From Mycolicibacterium palauense (GTDB taxonomy: Bacteria; Actinomycetota; Actinomycetes; Mycobacteriales; Mycobacteriaceae), in contig NZ_NVQF01000004.1 of the NCBI RefSeq assembly GCF_002592005.1, positions 1 through 64,000 on the forward strand: a stretch of 64,000 nt of DNA. The letters run 5' to 3'. Below, one piece after another: positions 16,038 to 23,547 of this stretch. The notes beneath the pieces are model-generated. The model saw only the letters and a list, made by a program, of their open reading frames with translations, was not told the DNA's origin and searched no databases. The translations under genes and the position numbers were made by a program. The first letter of the stretch is position 1; the number at the start of each line of letters is the position of its first letter.

Positions 16038-16544
16038 CTAGTCGGTCACCCACACCCTGCCGATGGGGTGGCCGTCCTGGTTGGGCACCGCGGTGAAGGC
16101 GAGCTCGCGCAGCTCTCCGCGGGCGAGTTGTTCCTCGACGCGGGCGATCACGGCCTTCAGTGCTGAGGCGGTCCCCCGCCAGCCGTGCTCGGCGCTGGCG
16201 TCGATCTCGACGTGCAGGGTGCCGTGCAGCCGCCAGTGGCGTTCTGCGGCGGCCTTGAACGCTGCGATGAAGTCCACGATCGACACCGTTGGATGTTCGT
16301 CGAGTTCACCGTCCCAGGCCAGCCGGTCGGTGTCCTCGACGGTCATATCGTTCAGGAACATGTCGAACCACTCGTCGTCGATGCGGTTCATCTCCAGCCC
16401 GACCAGCTCCAGGATCGCGGGGCGGTACTCCGTGCCTCGCACGAGGTACCCGTCGAGTTCGGCGCGCTGAGCGTCGGTCATCTCTCCGGCGAGCACGATG
16501 GTGCCGTGGACGGTGCACGTGGTGGTGTCGCGCGGGTCAGCCAT
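16038..16544 (-). CDS. Hypothetical protein
   Basis: A 168-residue protein with mixed alpha/beta composition (TCTVHGTIVLAGEMTDAQRA, LHGTLHVEIDASAEHGWRG, IGRVWVTD). No family is recognised. It overlaps the end of the upstream gene by eight bases. Confidence 0.65.
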   Translation of the reverse strand: MADPRDTTTCTVHGTIVLAGEMTDAQRAELDGYLVRGTEYRPAILELVGLEMNRIDDEWFDMFLNDMTVEDTDRLAWDGELDEHPTVSIVDFIAAFKAAAERHWRLHGTLHVEIDASAEHGWRGTASALKAVIARVEEQLARGELRELAFTAVPNQDGHPIGRVWVTD

Positions 16545-16836
16545 GGTGTCCTCGTTCTGCCGGTGCGGTGGTCCAGTCCCGGCGGGCGTCGGCGATCGCG
16601 GCCCGCACGGGGGCGAACGCGCACCGGCCGCCGTTGATCTGGGCGTGGATGCGTTTTGGCGTGGCCAGGTGCGCCCGGTTGGTGCTCAGGTAGAGCAGGG
16701 TGAGGTCGTAGGCGTCCCAACGCACGCGGTAGGCGCCGCGGCTGTGGGCCGTGCGGTAGCTCAGCGATAGGCCGCGTCGGCGGTGCTCGTCGGCGGTCTC
16801 CCCGGCGACGGGGACGTGGTGAGGTGTCATGGTCAT
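16537..16836 (-). CDS. Hypothetical protein
   Basis: A 99-residue basic protein (GLSLSYRTAHSRGAYRVRWD, LTLLYLSTNRAHLATPKRIH) beginning at ATG 16836 or 16830, with GAAAGGACAC upstream. No family is recognised. Its 3' end overlaps the next gene by eight bases, so the two are probably coupled. Confidence 0.6.
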   Translation of the reverse strand: MTMTPHHVPVAGETADEHRRRGLSLSYRTAHSRGAYRVRWDAYDLTLLYLSTNRAHLATPKRIHAQINGGRCAFAPVRAAIADARRDWTTAPAERGHHG

Positions 16837-16905
16837 GGCGTGTGTCCTTTCGGCTGTCCGCTGTCGAGCAAGCGCGCCCGGCGGCGGGCGATGGCGAGTG
16901 GGGGT

Positions 16906-17448
16906 TCAGCTGCGGGGTGGCGCGGTCGTCCAGTTGGCCATGAACCAGTCCCAGTGCGGTCGAATCCGCAACCCGGACTCCGCTTTCCACAACCGCAGGG
17001 TCTCCACGCGCACGGTGTCGATGCGGGTTCCGTTGCGCAGGGGCACGGGGGCGGCCAGTGTGATCCACTGGCCACGGGCGGCGAGCGCGGCGGCGCGCTT
17101 CTGTTGGTAGTGGGCGGCTTCGCGGCGCCACTGTCGGGCGTACTCACCCTCGGGTGGGTCGGTCAATGCTGCCAGGACGGTCGCGCCGACGCCGACCGCT
17201 GTCGGCCCCATGGTCTCGTCCATCATCTTGATCACGACGTCGCCGCGATGCTGGGCGAACAGGGTGATGGAGGCCCACACCTGGCCGGATTCTTCTCGGT
17301 GGGCCGCGAAGTACATTCCGCCCCATTCGCATCCGTCGCCGGGGGCGCTGTTGGATGCGATCACTTCGGCGCGGGTGCCGCGCACGTACTGTGCGACTTC
17401 GGCGAGGGCCGAGCTTCCTCGGGGGATGGCGTAGCTGATTGATCCCAT
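16906..17448 (-). CDS. Hypothetical protein
   Basis: A 180-residue protein, ATG 17448, with GGGAGACCGGC upstream. The N-terminal half (MGSISYAIPRGSSALAEVAQ, MYFAAHREESGQVWASITLF) looks like a compact domain often met in actinobacterial phage genomes; the C-terminal half is a helical WRREAAHYQQKRAAALA segment followed by a beta region. Function is unknown. Confidence 0.65.
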   Translation of the reverse strand: MGSISYAIPRGSSALAEVAQYVRGTRAEVIASNSAPGDGCEWGGMYFAAHREESGQVWASITLFAQHRGDVVIKMMDETMGPTAVGVGATVLAALTDPPEGEYARQWRREAAHYQQKRAAALAARGQWITLAAPVPLRNGTRIDTVRVETLRLWKAESGLRIRPHWDWFMANWTTAPPRS

Positions 17449-17472
17449 GGTGCCGGTCTCCCTTGTGGTGTC

Positions 17473-17557
17473 GGTGACCAAGTGCGCGCACTTGGCCGTA
17501 TGGGTGTCGTGCCGTGTTGCGTCTCAACGTTTCTGAGGGTACCGGTGGGTTCTGACA
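17473..17557 (-). promoter_or_regulatory. Family-1 promoter and leader hairpin (best stem)
   Basis: The leader at 17473-17498 contains CCAAGTGC-GC-GCACTTGG, a perfect stem flanked by GGTGACC and GGCCG on the plus strand. The promoter at 17536-17557 is TGTCAG-N10-TACCCT. The stem sequence differs completely from other copies while the pairing is kept. Confidence 0.8.
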
Positions 17558-17578
17558 CCCGCCGGTACCCTCGGCGGG
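17558..17578 (-). terminator. Short hairpin after the gene at 17579
   Basis: CCCGCC, nine bases, GGCGGG directly follows the stop of the gene at 17579-18154. It has no T tract and abuts the next promoter, so termination is only probable. Confidence 0.45.
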
Positions 17579-18154
17579 TCACGCCTGGTTCCACTCCTCG
17601 GCGGTGTCCTCCGTGCCGACGAACTGGTATTGGCACTCGTAGCAGCGCGCGGTGCACGCTTGGCGGTTGATCCAGTAGCCAAAGTGGCGGTGCGCGCTGC
17701 TGGTGTCCGGTGAGGCGGCGAAGGTGCGCAGGACGCTGTTGGCGACGTTGCAGATCTCGTCGAGATGCTCGCGGGCACTCTCCCGGACGTCGGTGCCCTT
17801 CTCGACGCGAGCGACCTCGGTCCATCCGCTTGTGAGGCCGACGAGGCGTTGGTCTCCGGCCGCGTTCTTGAGCACGGCGTAGAAGCCGCTGAGTTCGGTG
17901 TCGTCGTCACCGTTGACCTGCAGGTCGAAGCTGGCGTCGCCGATGACCACGCCGGCCTGTTGTGCCTCGTAGAAGAACTGGGACAGGGTGGCGCCGGCGG
18001 TCGGCTCCGTCCACTCGGGCACATCGCACTCCAGCTCGTCGCCCTTGGCCTCACACCAGCGGTCGAAGGCGTCGTCGTCGATGCTGAACAGTGTGATCTG
18101 AGCGGCGGTGAGGGTCACGGTGAACGCGGGTGCGGTGGCGGTGGAGGTGGTCAT
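17579..18154 (-). CDS. Hypothetical protein
   Basis: A 191-residue protein starting at ATG 18154 with GGGAGACACC upstream. It is acidic in the first half (LFSIDDDAFDRWCEAKGDEL) and has a Cys-containing end (ACTARCYECQYQFVG) with a CxxC that may bind zinc. No family is recognised. Confidence 0.65.
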   Translation of the reverse strand: MTTSTATAPAFTVTLTAAQITLFSIDDDAFDRWCEAKGDELECDVPEWTEPTAGATLSQFFYEAQQAGVVIGDASFDLQVNGDDDTELSGFYAVLKNAAGDQRLVGLTSGWTEVARVEKGTDVRESAREHLDEICNVANSVLRTFAASPDTSSAHRHFGYWINRQACTARCYECQYQFVGTEDTAEEWNQA

Positions 18155-18175
18155 GGGTGTCTCCCTGAGAGGTGT

Positions 18176-18257
18176 GGGACCGGGCACTCGTGTCCGGCCG
18201 GAGGTGTGTGTCGACGTGCTGCTCGACTGACCTCGATTCTAATGGATCGCACCGACA
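18176..18257 (-). promoter_or_regulatory. Family-1 promoter and leader hairpin
   Basis: TGTCGG-N10-TAGAAT at 18236-18257; leader at 18176-18200 with CCGGACAC paired to GTGCCCGG. Confidence 0.8.
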
Positions 18258-18294
18258 GAGACGGGTGCGCGCTGCCTCGAAGCCGGCCGCGCCG

Positions 18295-18858
18295 TCAGCC
18301 GCGCCGCCGGTGATCGACGGCTCCTGGCAGCGGCTCGCCGCCGCGGCGGCCGAGGGGGTCGTTCATCTGCTCCGGGGACCAACTCGAGAAGTCCGCCGGG
18401 GGCTGAGCGTCGACATAGGCCGCGGTGGACCGCATGCCGTATCCAAGGGTTGCTGCGTCCCGTTCGCGGTCGCTGCGCACCTTCTGGTCGCGTTCCCGTT
18501 GTGCGGCGCGCTCGGCCTGCTCGGGTGTCTGATCGGAGTAGCCCGGCTGGCCGGTGCAGTCGCCGGCCAGGTTGTAGAAGTGGCTGTAGGCGTTCTCGCG
18601 GCGGTAGTCCGGGTTCGTGACGCGGTGCGCGGCATACCACTCGTCGAAGTCCGGCGCGTACGGCGGCGTGAACGGCGGAGGGCCGATGTGCGGTCCCCAG
18701 GCCTCGACGGCGGGCGCGGAGGTCTCGGCGATGCGTGCGTGCAGTGCACGCTGGCGGGTCTCCAGCGCCGTCACTTCGGCCGCCGACCGGGCGGCCTTGG
18801 CGCGGCAGTCGCCGCTGCATCGCTGCGGGCCGCCGGGCTCGTGGCTGCCTTTGCACAT
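18295..18858 (-). CDS. Hypothetical protein with N-terminal MCK-EPGGP-RC module
   Basis: The 187-residue product begins MCKGSHEPGGPQRCSGDCR, closely matching the exonuclease-like protein read in the opposite direction from 19072 and the protein starting at 8712. A coiled coil follows (SAAEVTALETRQRALHARIA), then a Pro-rich segment and a Tyr/Arg-rich region (FDEWYAAHRVTNPDYRRENA). No catalytic domain is seen. ATG 18858 has TGGAGGAACC upstream and a family-2 promoter at 18896-18923. Confidence 0.7.
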   Translation of the reverse strand: MCKGSHEPGGPQRCSGDCRAKAARSAAEVTALETRQRALHARIAETSAPAVEAWGPHIGPPPFTPPYAPDFDEWYAAHRVTNPDYRRENAYSHFYNLAGDCTGQPGYSDQTPEQAERAAQRERDQKVRSDRERDAATLGYGMRSTAAYVDAQPPADFSSWSPEQMNDPLGRRGGEPLPGAVDHRRRG

Positions 18859-18895
18859 GGTTCCTCCAGGGCTCTGCGGACGTGTTCGTAGTGGT

Positions 18896-18923
18896 AGTAC
18901 CGGCGTCTTGCCCTGTTTCCGTC
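18896..18923 (-). promoter_or_regulatory. Family-2 promoter motif, leftward of a divergent pair
   Basis: GACGGAA-N15-GGTACT in the leftward direction, facing the MCK-module gene at 18858. A second copy faces the other way 34 bp to the right. Confidence 0.75.
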
Positions 18924-18957
18924 GCGGCTGCGCGGACTATCTGGTCCTGGCGCGGCT

Positions 18958-18985
18958 GACGGAAATGTCGGCGGCGGCCGGTACT
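18958..18985 (+). promoter_or_regulatory. Family-2 promoter motif, rightward of a divergent pair
   Basis: GACGGAA at 18958-18964, 15 bases, GGTACT at 18980-18985. It drives the exonuclease-like gene from 19072. Confidence 0.75.
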
Positions 18986-19071
18986 ACCGATCTGGGACCT
19001 GTCGACGGGGCCGTGTCGTGGTCGTCGGCACTGGCGGACAAGACGATGCGATGCGGCGGAATGAGGGCACA

Positions 19072-19800
19072 GTGTGCAAGGCCAGTCACGAGCCCGGCGG
19101 CCCGCAGCGCTGCAGCGGTGACGCTCGCCGTGCTCTCGCGTCCTCGATGGGCGCCGTGGCGCAGCTGGAGCGCTGTAGGGATGCCCTGATCACGACGGCC
19201 GCTCCACATGACGTCCGGCCTGACTGGGGCCGCGCTGTCGAACTGCGCCGGCAGTACCTCGCCGATGCGGCGGCGGCGTCCCCTCGTGTCGCGGCGACGC
19301 GGTTCGCGCGCGCCGTTCTACGGGAGGGGGTCGCGGTCGTCGTCGACACCGAAACGGTGTCGATGGGCGGCCCGATCTGCGAGATCGCAGTGGTGGACGC
19401 GCATACGGGTAGGACGCTGCTGAACACGTTGGTCAATCCGGGGTGTCCGATGACGCCGGCGGCTCAGGCCGTCCACGGGATCACCGAGCGCGAGGTTACC
19501 GGCCCGCATGTGCCGTCGTGGGCGGCGGTGCATCGACGGTTCGCGCAACTCGTCGACGGCAAGGTGGTTCTGGCGTACAACGCCGACTACGACCGCAGGG
19601 TGGTCGCCGATGACTGTCGCCGCTGCGGCGTGGACGCCTCCGGGTTGATCTCGCACGCTCATTGGTGGGCCGACGTGATGGCTCCGCGCAGCGACTTCGA
19701 GGGCACGTCACGCCGGCTGCGCAACGGCGGCGGTCACCGCGCCCTCGGAGATGTCGAGCTGACCCGCCGTCATCTGCTGACGATGGCAGCGGGCCCGTAA
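19072..19800 (+). CDS. DnaQ-like 3'-5' exonuclease with N-terminal MCK-EPGGP-RC module
   Basis: GTG 19072 is chosen because ATGAGGGCACA precedes it and because the protein then begins MCKASHEPGGPQRCSGDAR like its two relatives. After a coiled-coil stretch, a DEDD exonuclease domain follows: Exo I with Asp92 and Glu94 in VVDTET, Exo II in AYNADYD (170-174), and Exo III as HRALGD (222-227), the DEDDh form. It should trim single-stranded 3' ends of DNA or RNA. The module at the front is not part of known DnaQ proteins and may recruit it somewhere. The gene is divergent from another MCK-module gene. Confidence 0.85.
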   Translation: MCKASHEPGGPQRCSGDARRALASSMGAVAQLERCRDALITTAAPHDVRPDWGRAVELRRQYLADAAAASPRVAATRFARAVLREGVAVVVDTETVSMGGPICEIAVVDAHTGRTLLNTLVNPGCPMTPAAQAVHGITEREVTGPHVPSWAAVHRRFAQLVDGKVVLAYNADYDRRVVADDCRRCGVDASGLISHAHWWADVMAPRSDFEGTSRRLRNGGGHRALGDVELTRRHLLTMAAGP

Positions 19801-19812
19801 GCCACCAGGCGG

Positions 19813-20493
19813 TTAGACCTCGGCCACACTCACGTTGGTGACATCATCTGGCATGACGACGATTTCGTGTTCACCACGTCCCCGTAGATAGGCGATGACC
19901 GCTGCGGTGCGGACCGTTCCCGATGCCACTCGGGGAGGCCCGTGGCCTCCGAAGCGGAGCGCGAAGTTGCGGGCAATCGAGAAGTTCAGGGTCCAGCTCA
20001 TACCCGCGTGCCGTCCATCGACGGTGAAACCCCTGTGAATGGAGACGGTTTCGGGGTTCCGGGCCAGATTGCGTCGCTCCGCTTCGGTCATCATCAGGTG
20101 CCTGCGCGGGGTGCGGGATTCGTCCTGCAGGAGCGTCACCCACAGGTGTTCGTGCTCGTAGATGTTCTCGGCGTCGACCCACAGGTCGGCGAGCCGGGTC
20201 CAATAGTCGACGTCGCCGAGCTGGGCCGAGATGCGGGTGAACGCGTGCACTCTGAAGGGCCGCTCGTGCAGGAATAAGTACTGGGTCCAGTCTCGGCGCT
20301 CTGCAGCGATCCGGCATTCGGCCTGTTTGGCACGTAGCCGCGCGTTGGCCATGGCGTTGAGCTGTGGGCTGTGCGGGATGGAGAACACCAGGGGGTGTTT
20401 GATGACGGGCCCCAGGATCGAGTCCACTAGGTAGCCCTGCAGTTCGTTGTCGAGCGATTCTTGCCGCTGCATGAGGAGATCGAGGTCGGTCAT
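19813..20493 (-). CDS. Putative mono-ADP-ribosyltransferase
   Basis: The last ~80 residues of this 226-residue protein fit the R-S-E class of ADP-ribosyltransferases: Arg154 in SIHRGF, the Ser-Trp-Thr at 166-168 followed by NFSIARNFALRF, and Glu208-His-Glu210 in RGEHEIVV. The E-x-E form usually modifies arginine. The first 150 residues are helical with no known domain. No signal peptide is present, so it acts in the cytoplasm or is carried by another system. A leader hairpin lies 22 nt before ATG 20493, but no clear family-1 promoter. No antitoxin is evident next to it. Confidence 0.75.
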   Translation of the reverse strand: MTDLDLLMQRQESLDNELQGYLVDSILGPVIKHPLVFSIPHSPQLNAMANARLRAKQAECRIAAERRDWTQYLFLHERPFRVHAFTRISAQLGDVDYWTRLADLWVDAENIYEHEHLWVTLLQDESRTPRRHLMMTEAERRNLARNPETVSIHRGFTVDGRHAGMSWTLNFSIARNFALRFGGHGPPRVASGTVRTAAVIAYLRGRGEHEIVVMPDDVTNVSVAEV

Positions 20494-20514
20494 GTCGGTC
20501 GTCCTTGCCGGGTT

Positions 20515-20540
20515 GGTGGCCGGGCTCGCATGCCGGGCCG
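20515..20540 (-). promoter_or_regulatory. Leader hairpin before the ADP-ribosyltransferase gene
   Basis: CGGCCCGGCATGCGAGCCCGGCC-type hairpin 22 nt upstream of ATG 20493. The usual TGTCGG-N10-TANNNT is not found behind it, so the gene may be read from the upstream unit. Confidence 0.6.
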
Positions 20541-20567
20541 GATGAGCGGTCGAGGTGCAGAAAGGCG

Positions 20568-20930
20568 TTACGGCGCCGCCGGCTCGGTGTCGGCTTGCCA
20601 GATCGCTCTACTGCGCACTGTGGACCGTCGGCGACCATGGCACGTGGTGCAGGGACCGGGGATGCCTCGCTTGGTGCTGAAGAGGCGTCCTCGGCATTCC
20701 GGGCAAGTCACCGTCAGCGTGATCGCGCCGGGCCGGTGTGCTGATGCGTGCGTCCAGCGGCTCCACGCTTGCCGCCAGGAACCGAACTGCTCGGGCTGAC
20801 TCACGGCCCATCTGGCGAATTCGGTTCGTAGGTCGTGCAATACGTCTGTGGCGCGCAGATCGGGCAGGGCAGCTAGCAGTAGATGGTGCGGCAGTCGGTG
20901 GATCTCGCGTGCGATGTCGTGGTTGGGCAT
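20568..20930 (-). CDS. Zinc-ribbon hypothetical protein
   Basis: A 120-residue protein starting at ATG 20930. The C-terminal part has two Cys pairs, CPEC and CTTC, about 20 residues apart, fitting a zinc ribbon (TCPECRGRLFSTKRGIPGPC). The N-terminus is helical and His-rich. Probably nucleic-acid binding; the partner is unknown. Confidence 0.65.
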   Translation of the reverse strand: MPNHDIAREIHRLPHHLLLAALPDLRATDVLHDLRTEFARWAVSQPEQFGSWRQAWSRWTHASAHRPGAITLTVTCPECRGRLFSTKRGIPGPCTTCHGRRRSTVRSRAIWQADTEPAAP

Positions 20931-20950
20931 GGCGGTGTGCCTTTCGCGCT

Positions 20951-21024
20951 GGTGACCGGGCACTCATGCCGGGCCGGATTGTGCTGCGGTGATGCAGCGT
21001 TGAGTGTACTCACCGGCTCCGACA
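20951..21024 (-). promoter_or_regulatory. Family-1 promoter and leader hairpin
   Basis: TGTCGG-N10-TACACT at 21003-21024; leader at 20951-20976 with CCCGGCATGAGTGCCCGG-type stem, 21 nt from ATG 20930. Confidence 0.75.
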
Positions 21025-21080
21025 GATGGACCGCCCGCACGGGCACGTACGGGTTCCGGCGCGCGCCGCCTGCCGCGCTG

Positions 21081-23090
21081 TCAGGAGTGGGTGCCCCACC
21101 AGGTATAGAGCTGGTCGAGGGAGGAAGGGCCCTGTGCACCTGATTCGACGACGTTAAGAAGTAATTGCGCGTCGCTGGTCCACACGACCACAGCCTGGCC
21201 TGCCTGAATGCCGCAGAACAGCGTTCCTGCCACGGTGTCCGGGGCGGCGTTGCGTCGCCACGGACCGGGGGACTGAATGTTTCCGGGGCAGGTAACCTGC
21301 TCGAATTTGCCGATGGTCTCGGTGAAGGCTCGGGTGAGGGTCCGCTTGTCGGCGTAAAGCGTGTACGTCGCTTTCACCGGACCGCCGGGATCGGTGTTGC
21401 GTCCACAGGTGACCGTGGCATCGGCCGCAGCCTCGTCCGGCGAGCAGCTGCTCTCCGAATATCCTTTGGGCAGCGCAGCATTGAGTCGCTTGAGGGTTTC
21501 GGCGTCGAGCTTGGCTTGAGTACTCATGGGGGCGCTCGGCTGGCCGGTGTCGGTGTCGGATCGCGCGACGCTCCAGACCGCGAGCACGACGAGGATCAGG
21601 GCGGCGAGCACAGCGGCGCCGATCGCCAGTGCCCTCGCCGACGGTGTGCGCCTGCCGCGATTGACCGGGATGACCGGCGGCGGCGTGCCGTTCCACGGCA
21701 GCGCCGGCCGCTCGGGGGCTGAGTGCGGGGGGCGTGCGCCGTGCGGCCATGTCGAAGTCTGTACGGGCGGCCCTCCGAAGCGAGGTGGCCGCGCGGGAGG
21801 GGCTGCAGCGGGCCCGAACGGCATGCTGGGCGACGGTGGTGCCGACGGAGGGCCGCTGGGCCGCCGCTGCGCTCTCGCGATAGCCCCGGTCTCGGCGACG
21901 GACGCGTCGGAGGGACGTGCCGTTGCCTCTGTTGGGAGGGGTCCGGTGATCTCTCCGTCGCCGGGAGCGGGCGCCGCCGGTATAGCCGCGCTCAGCGCAC
22001 CGGTAGCGCTGGGGACGGGATCGAGCGGTTCCCTGTGACCGTTGGCGACCGGTTCTGCCGCTACCGGCGTGAGAGGACCCGACTGCGCGGGTTCCTGGTG
22101 TTCCGGCTGTACTGCCGCGGGCGGCGCTACCGGCGTCTGATCGGATCTAACCGCGATGTCGCTGCTGAACGGACTGTCCTCAGCCCGGTGATCGAGCTCG
22201 ATGAAGATCGTCCGTTCGACATCGATGTCCGGGCCGCTGTCGGCACGCGGCGGTGCCGTCGCGGCGCCGAGGTCCTCGGGCTCGGCCGGGGCGGCGTCGA
22301 GGTCCTCGGTGGGAAACACCGGCGGCGGGGCGGCGAGCTGACCGCCGTGGCCGCCCGTCTCGACGGGGGCCGTCCGTTCGACGTCGAGGTCCTCGGGAAT
22401 CGGTGACGGCGGCGGCGCGGCGAGCTGATCGCCGCGGGCGGTGGTCTCCTCGTCATCGGGCAGGTCGTCGATGTCCGGGCCGCTGTCGGTGCCCGGCGGT
22501 GCCGTCGCGTCGACGAGGTTCTCGGGCTCGGCCGGGGCGGCGAGATCCTCGGTGGTCGCCGCCGCCAGTGGCGGGGTGGTGAGCTGATCGGCCGTCTCGA
22601 CGGGGGTCGTCCGTTCGACGTCGAGGTCCTCGGGAATCGGTGACGGCGGCGGCGCGGCGAGCTGATCGCCGTGGGCGGTGGCCTCCTGGTCGTCGGGGAG
22701 GTCGTCGATGTCGACGGCCGCGACGGGCTGGAGTTTGGTGAAGTCGACAACCTGGTCGTCGTGGTAGCTGAGATCCAAGACGTAGGCGATGTCGACGGGG
22801 AATCGCTGCATGCCGTAGTGCGGGGCGTCGCCTGGGCGGCTGGGGCGCATCACGATGTCGCGCACCCACAGGAAGGGTCCGGCGTCGTCGGCGCCGAGGT
22901 GTTCCGCCGGCAGGGCCGTCGCGTTGTCGCTCGGGTTGAGGCGGTGCATGACCTGCTCGTCGAGGCGCGCCGAGAAGTACGCCTGGCCGTCGGGGCCCGT
23001 CCGGATCTCGACGGTCTCTGCGCTGAGCGGGAGCTGGCGTCGTAGCTCTTCAGGGCCTTCGCGGAGGCTGCTGATCACAAACCGTGACAC
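21081..23090 (-). CDS. Large membrane-anchored protein with tandem acidic Pro-rich repeats
   Basis: A 669-residue protein from GTG 23090. The first ~135 residues form a globular cytoplasmic domain (RFVISSLREGPEELRRQLPL, FLWVRDIVMRPSRPGD). A long disordered middle contains two ~80-residue repeats opening with DIDDLPDD and containing PPPSPIPEDLDVERT. A single membrane segment (ALAIGAAVLAALILVVLAVW) lies near residue 530, followed by a ~130-residue external domain with four Cys (SSCSP, VTCGRN, VTCPGN, LFCGI). This layout, N-in and C-out, suits a surface sensor or envelope scaffold. Its start overlaps the preceding gene by 16 bases. Confidence 0.75.
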   Translation of the reverse strand: MSRFVISSLREGPEELRRQLPLSAETVEIRTGPDGQAYFSARLDEQVMHRLNPSDNATALPAEHLGADDAGPFLWVRDIVMRPSRPGDAPHYGMQRFPVDIAYVLDLSYHDDQVVDFTKLQPVAAVDIDDLPDDQEATAHGDQLAAPPPSPIPEDLDVERTTPVETADQLTTPPLAAATTEDLAAPAEPENLVDATAPPGTDSGPDIDDLPDDEETTARGDQLAAPPPSPIPEDLDVERTAPVETGGHGGQLAAPPPVFPTEDLDAAPAEPEDLGAATAPPRADSGPDIDVERTIFIELDHRAEDSPFSSDIAVRSDQTPVAPPAAVQPEHQEPAQSGPLTPVAAEPVANGHREPLDPVPSATGALSAAIPAAPAPGDGEITGPLPTEATARPSDASVAETGAIARAQRRPSGPPSAPPSPSMPFGPAAAPPARPPRFGGPPVQTSTWPHGARPPHSAPERPALPWNGTPPPVIPVNRGRRTPSARALAIGAAVLAALILVVLAVWSVARSDTDTGQPSAPMSTQAKLDAETLKRLNAALPKGYSESSCSPDEAAADATVTCGRNTDPGGPVKATYTLYADKRTLTRAFTETIGKFEQVTCPGNIQSPGPWRRNAAPDTVAGTLFCGIQAGQAVVVWTSDAQLLLNVVESGAQGPSSLDQLYTWWGTHS
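22225..22710 (-). repeat. Two ~240-bp tandem coding repeats
   Basis: Two imperfect copies, about 246 and 238 bp, encode segments beginning DIDDLPDD and ending DSGP in the membrane-anchored protein. They are similar enough to recombine and change copy number. Confidence 0.75.
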
Positions 23091-23371
23091 AGGGCAGTAC
23101 CTCCCTTCACCGACACGGGCGCGAACTCGGCCGCCGCGGGGACGGCAGCGATGTCGTCGTGGCCGTCGAGGGTGAGGTGGCGCTGGTCGGCAAGCAGGAG
23201 GTCGACCCATTCGACGCCGAGGCGTTCGGTGCGGATCTCGACGTTGCTCACCGTGCTGCCGTAGTCGGGCAGGTAGTCGCCTTCTTGGAGGTCGTGCACC
23301 ACGATGACCTCGGTCGGCGCCGCGGGCGGTGCGCTGGGCACCGGCGGACGGTCGGTTCCGCGAGCGGTCAT
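23075..23371 (-). CDS. Hypothetical protein
   Basis: A 98-residue protein from ATG 23371 with a Pro-rich start and a beta-rich core (TEVIVVHDLQEGDYLPDYGS, VEWVDLLLADQRHLTLDG). No family is recognised. Its 3' end overlaps the start of the repeat protein by 16 bases, suggesting coupled expression. Confidence 0.6.
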   Translation of the reverse strand: MTARGTDRPPVPSAPPAAPTEVIVVHDLQEGDYLPDYGSTVSNVEIRTERLGVEWVDLLLADQRHLTLDGHDDIAAVPAAAEFAPVSVKGGTALCHGL

Positions 23372-23547
23372 CGGCGGTGATCTCCCCTCGGTCTTCTCGT
23401 GAGCACCGGTCCCGGCGCTGCTGAGGTCCTGGTCCTCGCGTGGTCGCTGGTGGCGCGTGGTGTCTAGGTTAGCTGCGGGTTTGGCCGCTTCAGCGTCTCG
23501 ACAACCCCCGATTTCCGTGGTGCTGGGCGGGGGCTGTCGCGTGCCGT

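Noticed and set aside
22225..22710. Possible CRISPR or iteron array
   Set aside because: The repeats are two long in-frame coding duplications of about 240 bp without spacers. No CRISPR-like array was found in the window.
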